Shown in pieces: positions 11,560 to 23,269 of a stretch of DNA of 64,000 bases. How positions within the stretch are numbered: position 1 is the stretch's first letter; each line of letters opens with the position of its first letter. Source of the stretch: Falciphora oryzae (lineage: Eukaryota > Ascomycota > Sordariomycetes > Magnaporthales > Magnaporthaceae); assembly GCA_000733355.1 (NCBI GenBank), contig JNVV01000001.1:712208-776207 (forward strand). The letters run 5' to 3'. Below the pieces are notes generated by a model. The model made no database searches and was not told the DNA's origin. It was given only the letters and a program-made list of their open reading frames with translations. A program made the position numbers and the translations under genes.

Positions 11560-13373
11560 AGATGTGGTGAGATTGCTGGCTTTTTATGGTGCGAGGGCTG
11601 GGCGATGCGGAATAAGAATACGATATCCATTGCCATGTCAGGTTGGTGGCAGAAACAAACGGTACTAGGTTTCCGGGGAGATGTGAATGAAGTCGGGTGA
11701 CAAGCCCATATGATGAGGGCTTGTTCAAACGACTCTTGTCATATCGGCACTCGCTCTTTTTAGTGGGTTGATTATTGAGCCTTATATCAAAAGAAGGGCC
11801 ATGGCCAGACTACGCGAGTCGTTCATGGTTCATGATGTCCTGAGAAGCGATCGTCCGGTCCACGGGCTAGAGCCACGGTGAGCTGGGCAGTGAGGCGGAT
11901 GGGCATGACGTCGGCAGAAGCGGGCAAAACAGGCCAGAACGTTCTGGTAAGGAGGTATGGAAGCTGTTAGCACCTCTGGGTCATAATCCGGCGGGCGAGG
12001 ACTGCCATGCGGCCTGGTCTTATATATCTCGTCGGCAAACAGTCGTTGAATGCATCTGCCAAGTGCCTTGTCAAAGGAGAGGGAGACGTTGACAGATGCC
12101 AAAGCATGGGTGCGATCATGCATGCGCCGAGTGCGCGCAGAGCAAGACTTGCGTTGGCGACTGCGACTGCGACTGCTTTTGGTGACGCGGGTGCAGTGAA
12201 GGGCAGTGCAGCGCAGTTGGTTTCTATGCTTGCCGAACGCGGAATCAACGAGATCTCCCTCATAATATTTCTTTCTCCAGGTATGTAAAGTTCGCCAGTC
12301 AGTCCAGCCAGGCAGGTGCTGGCACCCACCGGGCCGAGGGGATCGGAAAGGAAGCAGTCAGTGTGTTGGCCGACATTGGATGGCTGACGACCGCACCGTC
12401 TTGGCGGGGGGACACTTACAAGCAGCCGGGTCGAGAAAATTTTGGGCTGCAGTGGCCCGAGCATGCTCCGGCGCACGGCCCGAGGCACGTCAAATGTCGC
12501 GGGCATGGCCGGCGCGCCCGATGATGGTACGCGGCAATTGATGTGTGTGTGTGTGTGTGTGTGTGCGTTACGTCTGGTGGTTGGCGCAACGGGGTGTTGG
12601 TGTTGGGTGGAGGTGGCTTTGAGAGTCGAGTCCCTTATTGACTATATCCATCAACTGGCGAGAACGAACTAGACCCCAACTAACAGCAATACAGAGGGGC
12701 ATAGAGTCTACAACTCCCAAGCAGCACACACAGCCTCGGCTTCATCCGACCGCCTCATCCGGCCCTGCAGAGCACTAGCACCCTGACTATGAAGACATTC
12801 CTTCAACTGTTCTCTGCCCCGTGGCATAACAAACAAACCTTGCGGATGCCGTCTTCGGGCATAACTGTGAAACTGCAACCCCTGGCACACGGTTGAGAGG
12901 CACCACTTTCGCCGTCCACCTGCCTGCCCTTGGAGCCTAGGTAGACACCTGCCCAGACATCTCGGCTGAAGCCAGGCCCAAGCCTCTTCGTCTCTGCCCT
13001 CTACTAGACTAGTAGGTTATCTGATCGTGTCTCTAAACTGCCGGATGGGTTCCAGGGCTGGCCAGTCAGTCCCCTTCTCGCAGAGCCCAACGGTCAAGAG
13101 GAGCCATCCGCCACCTCATAGGGGGCGTGTGCGTACGTGTTGGCATGCGGCTGCCGGATGCCGGATGCAGGGCGTCGTCGCGGCCCAGCCTGTAGATGCT
13201 CACCCACGGCTCTTTCTCTCTTCTCTCTTTCTCATCTTTCTCCCGTTTCTGCTGGTCAGCCAAAAAAGTCGAGTCTGAGACCGCTACGACTCCCCGAGGA
13301 CTCTTCTAATATATGAAGCGGACGCACACCTTGCCCTCTCCCGAAGTCCCGGAACTCTCCCGCCCGACCCGTC
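11560..13373. other. Intergenic between glycosyltransferase and MFS genes
   Basis: No gene supported. It holds a triplicated GCGACT at about 12158-12175, a (TG)12 microsatellite at 12542-12565, and a TATA-like AATATATGA near 13308-13316 only ~60 bases before the first MFS ATG. A 179-codon frame on the minus strand (11967-12506) has no recognisable features and is not called. Confidence 0.45.
12542..12565. repeat. (TG)12 dinucleotide microsatellite
   Basis: Twelve uninterrupted TG units lie in the intergenic region between the glycosyltransferase and MFS genes. Such tracts usually vary in length between strains. Confidence 0.95.
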
Positions 13374-15874
13374 ATGGCAAGCAGTGGCGCAAGCGGTGCT
13401 GACTGGCTTCTCCCTCCCGTGCCCCCACTGTCTCCTCTCTTCCCCCATCGTCGACGCGGCCAAAAGGACGGAGAGCTCAAGATGAGCAACGCCGCCGCAG
13501 CAGCCCTGTTCTCAGGCACCGAATCGCGAGACTCGGACAGCGGCACGCTGACGCCGCACGAGGAGACGCTCCCCGCGGGCCCGCCGTTTGACGACAGCGA
13601 GGGCGGCGCCGACAAGGTCCCCGAGCGCGTGCTGCACGAGAAGCCCGTGTTCCGCCCGACGAACGATTTCCTGCTGGCATTTACCGCCCTGGCCATCATC
13701 TCGCTCGGGGCAGCGTTCGACGCTACTAGTTTGTCGGTCGCCCTGCCCACGATAAGCATCTCGCTGGGCGGGTCGGCCCTCGAGGCGTTCTGGTCCGGCA
13801 CCTCGTTCCTGCTCGCCAGCACGGTCCTGCAGCCCACCGTGGCTGGGCTGAGCAACATATTTGGACGCAAGAATGTGAGCGAGCGATATGATACGATGAA
13901 GGGGATGATGGATGGGGCTTATCAAGAGTTCATGAAGGCTTCACCTGGGCCGGCCTTTTGATTGGGTCACCCCAGCACACGAACCATGATTTGCTGACTT
14001 GACAGTTCGCCTTCGGGGCCGTAGCTTATATTCGGGACCTTGGTTCTGTTCCTGGCGGGATCCTTGGTCGCTGCCCTGGCCGGCAACTTTACAATTCTCA
14101 TTGCGGGGCGCACAATCCAGGTGAGCTGTTGTGGCCAGACAAGGGGGCTTGCAACAGATTATCCCCTTGCGTCAGACAGAACACAAGGCTAACACCCAGG
14201 GGATAAAAAAAAGGGAGTTGGCGGCGGCGGCCTGATCGCGCTGACCGAGGTCGTCATCACGGACCTGGTCCCTCTCCACGCGCGCGGCACGTGGTTCTCG
14301 GTCCTGAGCGCCGTGTGGAGCGTCGGCACCGTGTCGGGCCCCCTGATCGGCGCCGGCTTCGCCCAGAACGTCAACTGGCGCTGGATCTTCTGGATCAACC
14401 TGCCTATCATCTTCTTTGCCGGTTTTTTCGTTGTTTTCTTCCTCAACCAGACGCCCATCCCCGGCGAGCTGCGAAAAAAGCTGGCCGCCTTCGACTGGAC
14501 CGGCTCTGCTATTTTTACCGCCAGCTCCACGGGTTTCCTGTTTGGCATCACGACGGGGGGCGTCATGTACCCCTGGTCGTCGTGGCGCGTGCTCGTGCCA
14601 GTCCTTGTGGGTGCTGCCGGCATGGCCGCGTTTGGGGTTTATGAGTTCACGGCGGCCAAGCAGCCCATTATCAGCAGGCGGATATTCAACAATGTGAGTC
14701 TTGGCCGGCTACCTGTTTCACTCTTCGGGGATCATCAATGCTAACTTGGCCCACAGTGGGACATGATTGTCAACTACATCATGACCGTCTTCCACGGCGC
14801 CATCTTGTGGTCTATCGTCTTTTTTCTATGTAAGCTTCATCTGTACCCAAGGCGTACCGTCTCTAGTTGGTGAATATCTGCTGACAGGCTGTCGTAACGG
14901 TAGTGCTCTACTACCAGGCCATTAAGCTTGTGAGTGACCGCTATCCCTTGATGAGATGCCCCTACCGATAAAACAGAGACATATTGCTGACGCCTAATCT
15001 CTGTAGTACTCTCCCATCGTCTCGGCCGTCGCCGCTCTCCCAGAGACGCTGACAATTGCGCCTGCCGGCATGGTTGTGGGAATTGTGGCGGCCTTGACTG
15101 GGTTAGTCCTCCGTCCGTCTGCTTTCTTTTTTATTGATACCTAAAAAGCTAACCCAGAAGCATTTGTCTCCAGCCACTACCGTTGGTCGATAATAATAGG
15201 CTGGGCTCTCACAACACTGGGATGCGGTCTGCTTTGGCTCCTTTCCCCAGACACCTCGGTGGCGCAATGGATCTGGCTCAACATCCCCGTTGGCATTGGC
15301 ACAGGAATGTAAGTCAACAGCCACTCAGCTCATTGCATATGCCGCTATTGTTTCTCGTCTCCGCCGCTGACCCCTTTGCGCAAACCACAACAGGCTCTTC
15401 CCTGCCATGGCCCTCTCGATCCAGGCGGCGTGCGAGCCCGAGCTAAACGGACAGGCCGCGGCCTTCTTCTCGTTCCTGCGGACGTTTGGGCAGGCAATCG
15501 GGGTGGCCATCTCGGGGTCCATCTTCCAGAACGCGTTCCGGGGCCGCCTGACGGCGCTGCCAGCGTACGCGCCAGTGGCCAACGAGTTCTCGCGCGACGC
15601 CACGCTCATCGTCGAGCTCATCAAGATCATGCCCGAGGGCGACAACAAGCGGGACCTGATCGTGGCCTACAACGAGGCGCTGCGTGTCATTTGGATGACT
15701 TCACTCGCCTTCGCCGCCTTCTGCTTCGTCCTGAGCGTCACCATCAAGGGGTACACGCTCGACCAGGACCACGTCACGGACCAGGGCCTCGTCTCGTCCG
15801 AGGGCCGGGACAAGGGCAAGCTGGCGGGCAAGGAGGCGAGGGAGAGCGTGCACGGCAGGGGAGCCTACGAATAA
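13374..15874 (+). CDS. 14-TM major facilitator superfamily transporter (DHA2-type drug:H+ antiporter)
   Basis: Eight exons: 13374-13874, 14025-14120, 14214-14693, 14757-14829, 14904-14929 (26 nt), 15007-15101, 15174-15308, 15394-15874; 628 residues. Fourteen hydrophobic segments can be counted. DHA2 landmarks are FGRKN after TM2, a TIQGVGGGG loop-helix in TM4, LHARGTWFSVLSAVWSVGTV before/in TM5, NWRWIFWINLP at TM6 and LRTFGQAIGVAISGSIFQNAF at TM13. Plasma-membrane efflux is the family role; the substrate is unknown and no biosynthetic cluster surrounds it. The start is uncertain: an in-frame ATG at 13482 fits better with a TATA-like box near 13308. Introns 1 and 2 must use TAG (14022-14024) and AAG (14211-14213) acceptors to keep TM3 and TM4 in frame; nearer CAGs at 14005 and 14199 do not. 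Confidence 0.82.
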
Positions 15875-18797
15875 ACCGGGAGGTACGATAAGTGATGATT
15901 TGAGTGGCTGGAGCGGCGATGGTTGTGGGATATTACCGGACCCGAACCCAAACATGAGGAATGAACTTGGCGGAATTTTGTGTGGGATGGCGTTTGTATA
16001 GACGTGGAGATGGCTTGGCTGGCAATGAATGGGCTTTTGGGCTTTTCGGTATTACCGTGTATTGCATACTCGATTCCGGGACACAAGCAAACACCAGACG
16101 AGAAAGGAAAGACCAAGGGGCGAGGGAGTACAAAGGCAGGCGCTTGGTGATAGATCCATGCCGTGATTCCATGCCAAGGGTTGGCGGGCCAGCTGAGCGG
16201 CGAGCATCTGTGGATTCTGTTGCTGGACGAAAAGAAGTCAAAAGGACCGGCTTATTCGCCCCCATTCAGCCATGAAGAACCCGTAGCCCATAAGGACAGC
16301 CTCGCCCATGGCTGGTCCTGATGGCTTTGGATACAACAACCCGGACTGGCCGTCAGAGGAGCGTCGGCAGCACGGTCACGAAAACGAAAGCCCGGAGTTC
16401 CACAGCATGAACGAGGATGATGACCGGAGGCACGAAGGCTGGTCGACGCCACGGGATTGGCCATGTATTGGGAAACCATGCCAGGCGCGCTGCTGTCGTC
16501 TGATCAAGAGCCGAGGGACTCAGGCTGGCCAAGGTGCAGACGGCTGGCTCTCACTCTGAACAGATTTTGTTTCCGATGCCTAGGTGCTTACACAGGCAGC
16601 CAGAAAGTGCGCGATGGCGCCGAGGCAGAAAAACGCACGTCCGGACACGGCTACCTGCGTAGCATCGGCTGTCTCGCCTGGGGCATATGGAAGCAGCAAA
16701 TCGCTTCTCTGGGGTGACTCCACGTGGAGGCCGGAAGCCTCCCAACCATCCGGGCCCAGGCATGCGGTGCTCTCGGGGCTGTTGTTGAGTGCGCGGGGGG
16801 AGATTGGAGAGGTCATCTATGCACCGGCACGACAACACTTTTTCTTCTCATTGATGGGAAGGGCGTGTGCAACAAAGCGTGCAGGTGCAGCGCACTTGGA
16901 GTAGTGCGCGGGTCCGCGGCTGGCTTGGCCTCCTCTCGTAGAGTTGGGCTGGCGGCCAGCTTTGGCGGCCGGGCTGGGGCGAACCGGCTGGGCAGCAGGT
17001 CACGACATGCGATCGAGGGGAAGGCGATTTCCATTCCGGCGCCTGCAGTAATATTGCACCATCCACCCGTCTCAGCGCGCGCCGTCCTCCTCAGTCGACA
17101 TGAGTGGCGACTTTTGTCTGCAAAACCAGGCGCCCAGGATGACTATAACCAGCACAACAGGAAGCCTTCGGGTCGGGCTGGATCCACATGAGGCTCGAGC
17201 CCCGATGGAAGAAAGGACCTGAAGGGCGCCGGAATACGACAAACGAGCCCTGGCTAGAGACTGGCTGGGCAGGGGTTGGCTGGCTTCCACCGGGCGAGTG
17301 CGGAGATTTGATTCACCCACAATCGACGTAGTGTGCAAGACGGCTAGTGTCACGATCCTCAAGCCCCGAAGCTTGGACAGCAAGGCAATGCGCTCCTTCT
17401 CGTTTTTCCCTGTTGAGAAAACGCACAGAGGCGTCCGAGCAATCCGCAAGCGTGAATGGCGACTTCTAAATTGGGCGACTAAGGAGAGCTATGGTTTTTG
17501 GGCCTCAAGCTCAGAGGCCTCGCCCGCCGATTGGGTGCGCCCCGTCAGCCGCATCCCCACTGTCTCCACTGCTACCCGTCTTGGACCACCCCTAGATGCC
17601 ATTCCATGTAATTGCCGTTCTGGTCCATCCTTCGTTTGCTTATGCCTGTGTCTGTGTGTGAGCTGCTCGTTCTGCTCGTCCTGCTCGTTCGTACCCAACA
17701 CAACAAACAACGTGTGCCATCACCACCACTCAGCTATCACGTCATGGAACCTCTCGGGAACCACCACGTCCAGATACACGGGGACATCGCTGTCCCCCTC
17801 CATCCTACACATGCAGTGCAAGCGCAGCGGCATGCGTGCTGCTGTGGTACCGTTGGTCGGATCCCCTTTTCGTGCCGGCGGACAGACGCGCCCCAAGAAC
17901 AGGCGGCCGGCCAGAGTGGTGCGGTACAGGGATCAAGGTGACAGCTTGGCCAGCTGGACGTGACACATGGGCGGCGTGGTCTCCTCCCTCTCCGACTTTC
18001 TGCAGCCCGCCGCCGCGTCTGACCGTCGGCCGGCGGCATCGTCCGTCGAGCTCGTGTAATCAAGCCTGGCAAGCCCTGTTGCTGCTCGTGCCCTCGCGCC
18101 GCCCGTGGTACCACCGGGGCCTCCGCAGTGGAAGTCCATCCGCCCGCCCGCCCACCACGTCTCCTAGGGAGATGTTGATGTTGGCGCCTTGTGCTGTGTG
18201 CCCTGTGTACATGCCACCCCGTGTACGCACCACACCCTCCTTCTTTCGTCCCCTTATTACTGACTAGGCGCCCTGCTGCCCCCGGGAGGATTCCCACGTC
18301 ATGTCCGGACAGCTCTGCTACATACTAGCAACAAGCCCCTCGTTGCCTCTCTGCTCGCTGCCCTTGGAGTCTCGGCTTCTTTAGAGTCTCCCAGGATACC
18401 TCACCAAGCTGGCTGTCTTAACTACCTCGACATCTTCGGGGGTTTGGTAGTCTCCGATATTCTCCTCGCTCGTTTTCTTCGTCTCTCGTTCTCTGTTTTC
18501 TCCTACGCTCGTTCTTTCTTCCCGGACTGAGACTCTCATATCCCTTCGTCAGTTGTCGTTTTATTGCATCTATACCTGCCGGTCTACCAAGCCAAGGCTG
18601 TTCGCCGGCAGTGCAGCCCACCGCTCATTCAGGGGCAGCCAATGACAACGAGGGGTGAGAGGATGAGACGGTAACACCGTTTCTTGCTCCCGCCTCCCCA
18701 TTGCAGAGTTCCAGTCTCTGATCCGCTCGCTTGCCTACACATCCGCTCTCCCTGCCGACGTCTCATTGGTCCCTCCTGGTTCATAGGACGGAAAATC
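15875..18797. other. Intergenic between MFS gene and Cys-rich-tail gene
   Basis: About 2.9 kb with no supported gene. Frames on both strands (for example 17298-17963 + and 17737-18297 -) are compositionally odd and show no domain. A short tandem repeat of a CTGCTCGTT-like unit lies near 17664-17692. The last ~400 bases are the CT-rich leader of the next gene. Confidence 0.45.
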
Positions 18798-21700
18798 ATG
18801 TCTGTCAAAATGTCGGCTTTACCACGCCCAGGCCTGGGTCTCAGCTCGCCGGCTGCCGGCATGCCCTCCACCGCCGACAGGTCGGGCAATCTCCAACGCA
18901 TGTTGGACATGGAAGCGCGACTAAAGGTAACAAACATGGCATAATTATAGCAGCATTCCCGGCGAACAGGGGCGGGAGAAAAAAAGAAAAGAGGGGCGAA
19001 GAAAAGACGGGTGACAAAAAAAAAAAGGCGGAGGGCATCCTCAATAACCACCTCGTCACCCCTCCTCTCTCTCTCAAGCCACAACACACATCACACACCC
19101 ACAAATACCACACGCATCTCCCACCCTGCCAGATCAGATCTCCATCAACCCCAGATTAGGAAGAACAAGATCTGACACATTTGATTTACCGCTCGCATCT
19201 ACCACAGCTTGTCAAACTCGGCGTTGGAAGAGCAGGCGAAAGCACGCCCAACCTGCCGACCCTCACTACGCAAAAACTTGATCCTGTTCCGTCGCTGCAG
19301 GAACGCCGACGCGACTCTCTGTCCAGGACGGGCGACTCTGACCCGATGTTGAAATCTTTCCGGAGAAGCATCACTGCCCCGTCTTTGTCCATCAACATCC
19401 CGCCGCCCCGCGATGGCCCTCTGGTGGACGGCGCAGGCGGCGGCGACGACGACGACTCGGCCTCGGAGCAGTCGTCCATCTGCAATTCGCCCAGCTGGGA
19501 GGACTACGGCCGCAAGAAGGACAAGAAGAAGAAGAAGAGCCGCATGACTATGGATGCCTCCACACTGCTCAACAAGCGCAAGAGCAAGGCCGAGAAGGAG
19601 ACTGGCGCAAAGCCCTCAGCCAAGCTCACCAAAACGGGAGGCCGCCGCCAATCGATGCAACCCCCCGCCCCTCCCGTGCCGCCCATGCCGCTCCCGTCTC
19701 CATGGAACGGCTCGCCTGGTGCTGTCGGCAGCGTCAGTCGCGATGGCTCGGGCGGCATCGTGAAGATGACAGACCTTCAAGTAAGATCTAGTACGCGTTC
19801 AGGCCCAGGCGGTGGATTTAGCAACCATAGCAATGCCCCGACCGGCGAGGATGGTGCGCCACGTGTGCCCATGCCCATACCTATGCCTGTAAGCAGCGGG
19901 CCGAGCAACTCGGGCTTTGTCGGCGGCATCAGGCTCGAGAAGGAAAAGCAGGCTGCGGCACGGGCGGCCCTTGCTTCGCACTCGCGCACTCCTTCGCACT
20001 CTCGCAACGGCTCGCTGTCCGTATTCCCCAGTGTCCGCTCGGTCAGCCCGAAGCAACAGGAGCAGGCCGTGCTCCCGGGACCCAGGCCGGACCTCAACGG
20101 CACGCCGCCACTGCCGGCTCAGATGCAGCCGAGAGGCCCAGGCGTCGTCGGCATGCCTGTGCCGCCTCCGATGCTGCAGCACAGGAGCACACAGTCATCA
20201 AACGCTGTCGTGCCAAGCCATGCCGGCGACCAGCTTGGCCAACACAACCTCGGCGCCCATGGGCGGAGCCAGTCGCTTTTCTCAGGCGTGGCCAATACCC
20301 ACCAAGGCTATTTCCCTCCTCAGATCCCGGCCGCGGACTACACGGCCAGCCCCGACTCCATGACTGCCCCGACGCAGCAGTTCCAGCAAACACCCCCTTG
20401 GCAGCCACACCATGGCGCTGTTTCTCCTGGCTATGGACAGCCCGCTTCTGTCCAGCACCACCAGAACACTCGCGATGGACAGCAAGGCTCATCGACTACG
20501 CCCCTCAGCACCAATCCTCCGTCCGCATCAGGACAGTCCCCGCAGCTCATCGCCATCAACCCTGCAAAAGACGGCGCCAGAGACACGTCTGAACCCTCGT
20601 CCGCCACCGGCTCGAGCCGGTCGTTCAAAGACAAGGCCAAGGCAATGCTCAACAGAACCTCGCTACTTCCCCCAGCGCATCCCGCAGAAGATCGCCCCTC
20701 AAACCCGCCCGCGCCTGTCATCACCGGACCCTTCAACCCGAGAGGCACAGGCCCTCATTTCCAAATGAGGGCTGAAGACTACTCAAGCGACTCCTCCCCG
20801 TCGCCGTACGGGCCCCAGACGTCCGGGGGCTCGTCGACGTCCTCCCTCGACGATGTCTATGTCTCGTCGCCAGCCACGACACCCGACACCTCGCGGCCCC
20901 AGTCGTCGAAGGACACCCCTGCCGTCGTTGGGGAGGTTGCCCAGGGTACCACGCGCGATCCCGTTGTGCCTCATGACACCCGCGCCTTCAGGACCTCGCA
21001 ATCAGCCGTCATCGTCATGGGAGGGAAATCCGCTGGCACGCGCCCAGTGCGGCCACAGAGGTCGTCCAGCAACTATTCGCAGCAGGGCGGCCCTGTTCCG
21101 TCACAAGCTGTCAAGAGCTACTGGGCGGAGCCTGCCTCTGGGGAATCCACGGGCCCGGCACCCGCTCCTGCGCCAGGGGCGGTTGAGGCGAACGGCTTCA
21201 TCGTGGACTTCAATACCGGCTGTTCAACCGCAGACGGCTCGCTGCTTTCACCCCTGAACCCTCCCGCCGAACCGCAGCAGCAGGCAGGGCTGCCTGGCAC
21301 CGCAGCCCCAGCCCCGGCCCCGGCGAGGGACGAAGTCGGGGAGGCAGCGACGTGGCAGTCAATCATCGCTCTCAGCGAGCCCGAGGCGTCGGACTCGAGC
21401 GGGCAAGGATCGCACGAGGAGAGCGACGACTCGGGCCGCGTCAGTACGAGTTTCCTGCCCCCACTGAAGCACGAGCCGTTCATCCCGCCCAAGTCGAGGG
21501 CGCGCAAGAGCCGCATGTACCCTAGGGCGGGCAGCAGCAGCAGCGGCCGCGGCGGCTCGCAAGCCAACAACACAGGCGTCGCCGCCGCTATGGGGCAGCA
21601 GCAGCAGCCCAGCACCGTCAGCAGCGGGGCGGCGTACCTCAAGGAGGCCCGCAAGTCAGTCCACGTGCCCTCGCCGACGCTCAAGCCCATCAACCCCAGG

Positions 21701-21810
21701 ATGTCGATCGGGCCGCCGCCCGCGATCCCCAGGGAGGCGCTGTTGCGCACCCAGACCTTGCCGCCGCCCGGCGTCGTCGCGGCAGGCAATCGCAAGTCGA
21801 TGCACCCCAG

Positions 21811-21853
<43 letters not shown>

Positions 21854-22273
21854 GCCCAGGCACTGCCGCTCGCCACGCCAGGCGCGCAGCAGTCGCAGGA
21901 GCAAAAGCAGCAGGTGGTGACGGTGTCGCGGCGCTCCCTGGTGCCGCCGTCGCCGTCGCCGGCGTCGTCCCGGCCCGTGTCCAGCCTCCGGGCGCCACTG
22001 CTCAAGGACGGCGGCAACGGCGGCGGGCTGGCGGTCGGGCAACAGATGGCCAAGATGCTGGTGGTGTGCTGCGGCTGCGGCTTCTTCCAGGACATGCCCA
22101 GCTGCGTCTACGAGTGCATGGCCAACCCAGATGCCGTCGTCGAGGACCACGCCATCGGCATCAGCGGCGCCATCACCACCTCGGTCAAGTGCTGCTGGTG
22201 CGGCCACAACATGGGCACCTCGTGCTGCGGCGGCTTCACCGCAGTCGTCCACCTGACGCAGAAGCTGCACTGA
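18798..22273 (+). CDS. Large disordered protein with conserved-looking Cys-rich C-terminus, function unknown
   Basis: Two exons (18798-18926 and 19208-22273) joined by a 281-nt intron, long for this window, with donor GTAACA, a CTGAC branch motif near 19171 and a CAG acceptor; 1064 residues. Exon 1 encodes a short helical start ending NLQRMLDMEARLK, continued by LVKLGVGRAGESTPNLP. The middle is Pro/Ser/Gln-rich and probably disordered, with a Lys-rich patch near residue 145 (GRKKDKKKKKSR) and a polyglutamine run of about 14 at 21812-21853. The last ~75 residues differ sharply: ten cysteines in CCGCGFF, PSCVYEC, KCCWCGHNMGTSCC and a hydrophobic GISGAITTSV stretch. That tail could bind metal or be palmitoylated; both ideas are guesses. 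I do not recognise a named family. Confidence 0.85.
21812..21853 (+). repeat. (CAG)n polyglutamine-coding tract
   Basis: Thirteen CAG codons and one CAA encode about 14 consecutive glutamines inside the Pro/Gln-rich part of the Cys-rich-tail protein. The pure CAG array is likely to vary in length. Confidence 0.9.
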
Positions 22274-23269
22274 GGGGGGGCGTTCCTGTGCCGCGCCTAG
22301 GTAGTCTTCTCCGTTCCTATCCTTCTCTCCTCGCGCTTCCTCGTCAAAGTTTCCTAGCGGTTCATTCATTCCCGGGTTTGCGCGTCTCTGCTAGGTCATG
22401 TTTCCTAATTGTCACTCTGTACCCTTCTATCCTGTCCTTAATCCGATACTTCCTCCCCCAAATGCTTATGCGGGACACTCTCTTTTGCCTGTTTCGGTGT
22501 CGGGTACTGGTCTTTAGCTTTGCTTATGATGGATATTCGGCTCTGTCTTATTCTTGGCCTATACTTGTAGATCCTGGGGGCATGCCGCCAAAAGTCCCTT
22601 TTTCGTCTTGATTTCCTCTTTACACGCAGGATTGGATCCGAGGAATAGTAATAGCGATGGAAGGACAACACTCTGGACATGAGGAGAGAGGAGGGGAAAA
22701 AAAGGTGGCCGGTCAGATTTTGCCGGCCGGGAAACTTGGCGATGCTTTTTGATAATGATTTATTTTACATTCGAGCGCAGATGCAGCCAACCCTTTGCAT
22801 GCAAAGCACAACGATGGAGATATAGCTTGGCCAAACAAACATGATAAAGAAACAACAAGGAGAAAGCGCGGAAGAAATAAACAGAGTGAGAAAAATGATA
22901 AGACGCATGCTCCCATGCCCGAAACTGTAGTCATTTTAGTATCCCAACCGCACAAAGTCGACCCTGGTCTATAGTAAAGCAAGACTATTTGCATCCTACA
23001 GCCTACAATTCAAACGCCCTGATACACATGGAGGCATAAAAAAGGACGAACCCAACGAGACGGAAATAAAGACGAGATTCACCTATGGCTCCTGAGCAGG
23101 ATGTAATTAGGTAGGCAGGGTAAACCAGAAACCAAAAGCAAAAGCGGATACAGATGAGTCGTCATTAAGGATACTGGCAAGAGGGTGAAAGGACTGAGCG
23201 TTGATGAGGAAGACGCGCGGAAAAGATGATGGGGGCTAAGAGGGGGCAGGCAATCTGTAACAAGGCGGG
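22274..23269. other. Intergenic between convergent genes (3' UTRs)
   Basis: The Cys-rich-tail gene (+) and the Cdc1/Ted1 gene (-) converge here. The segment is less GC-rich than its flanks and shows no conserved frame; it most likely holds the two 3' UTRs and polyadenylation regions. Confidence 0.5.

Noticed and set aside
11967..12506. 179-codon minus-strand frame between the glycosyltransferase and MFS genes
   Set aside because: No recognisable family, signal or splice context; better read as intergenic.
13374..15874. MFS gene as a pseudogene because simple CAG splicing garbles TM3
   Set aside because: All exons join in frame with no stop when TAG and AAG acceptors are used, and all 14 helices are then present.
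17298..18297. Frames of 221 (+) and 186 (-) codons in the 2.9-kb spacer
   Set aside because: Overlap each other on opposite strands and show Cys/Ser or Arg runs without domains.
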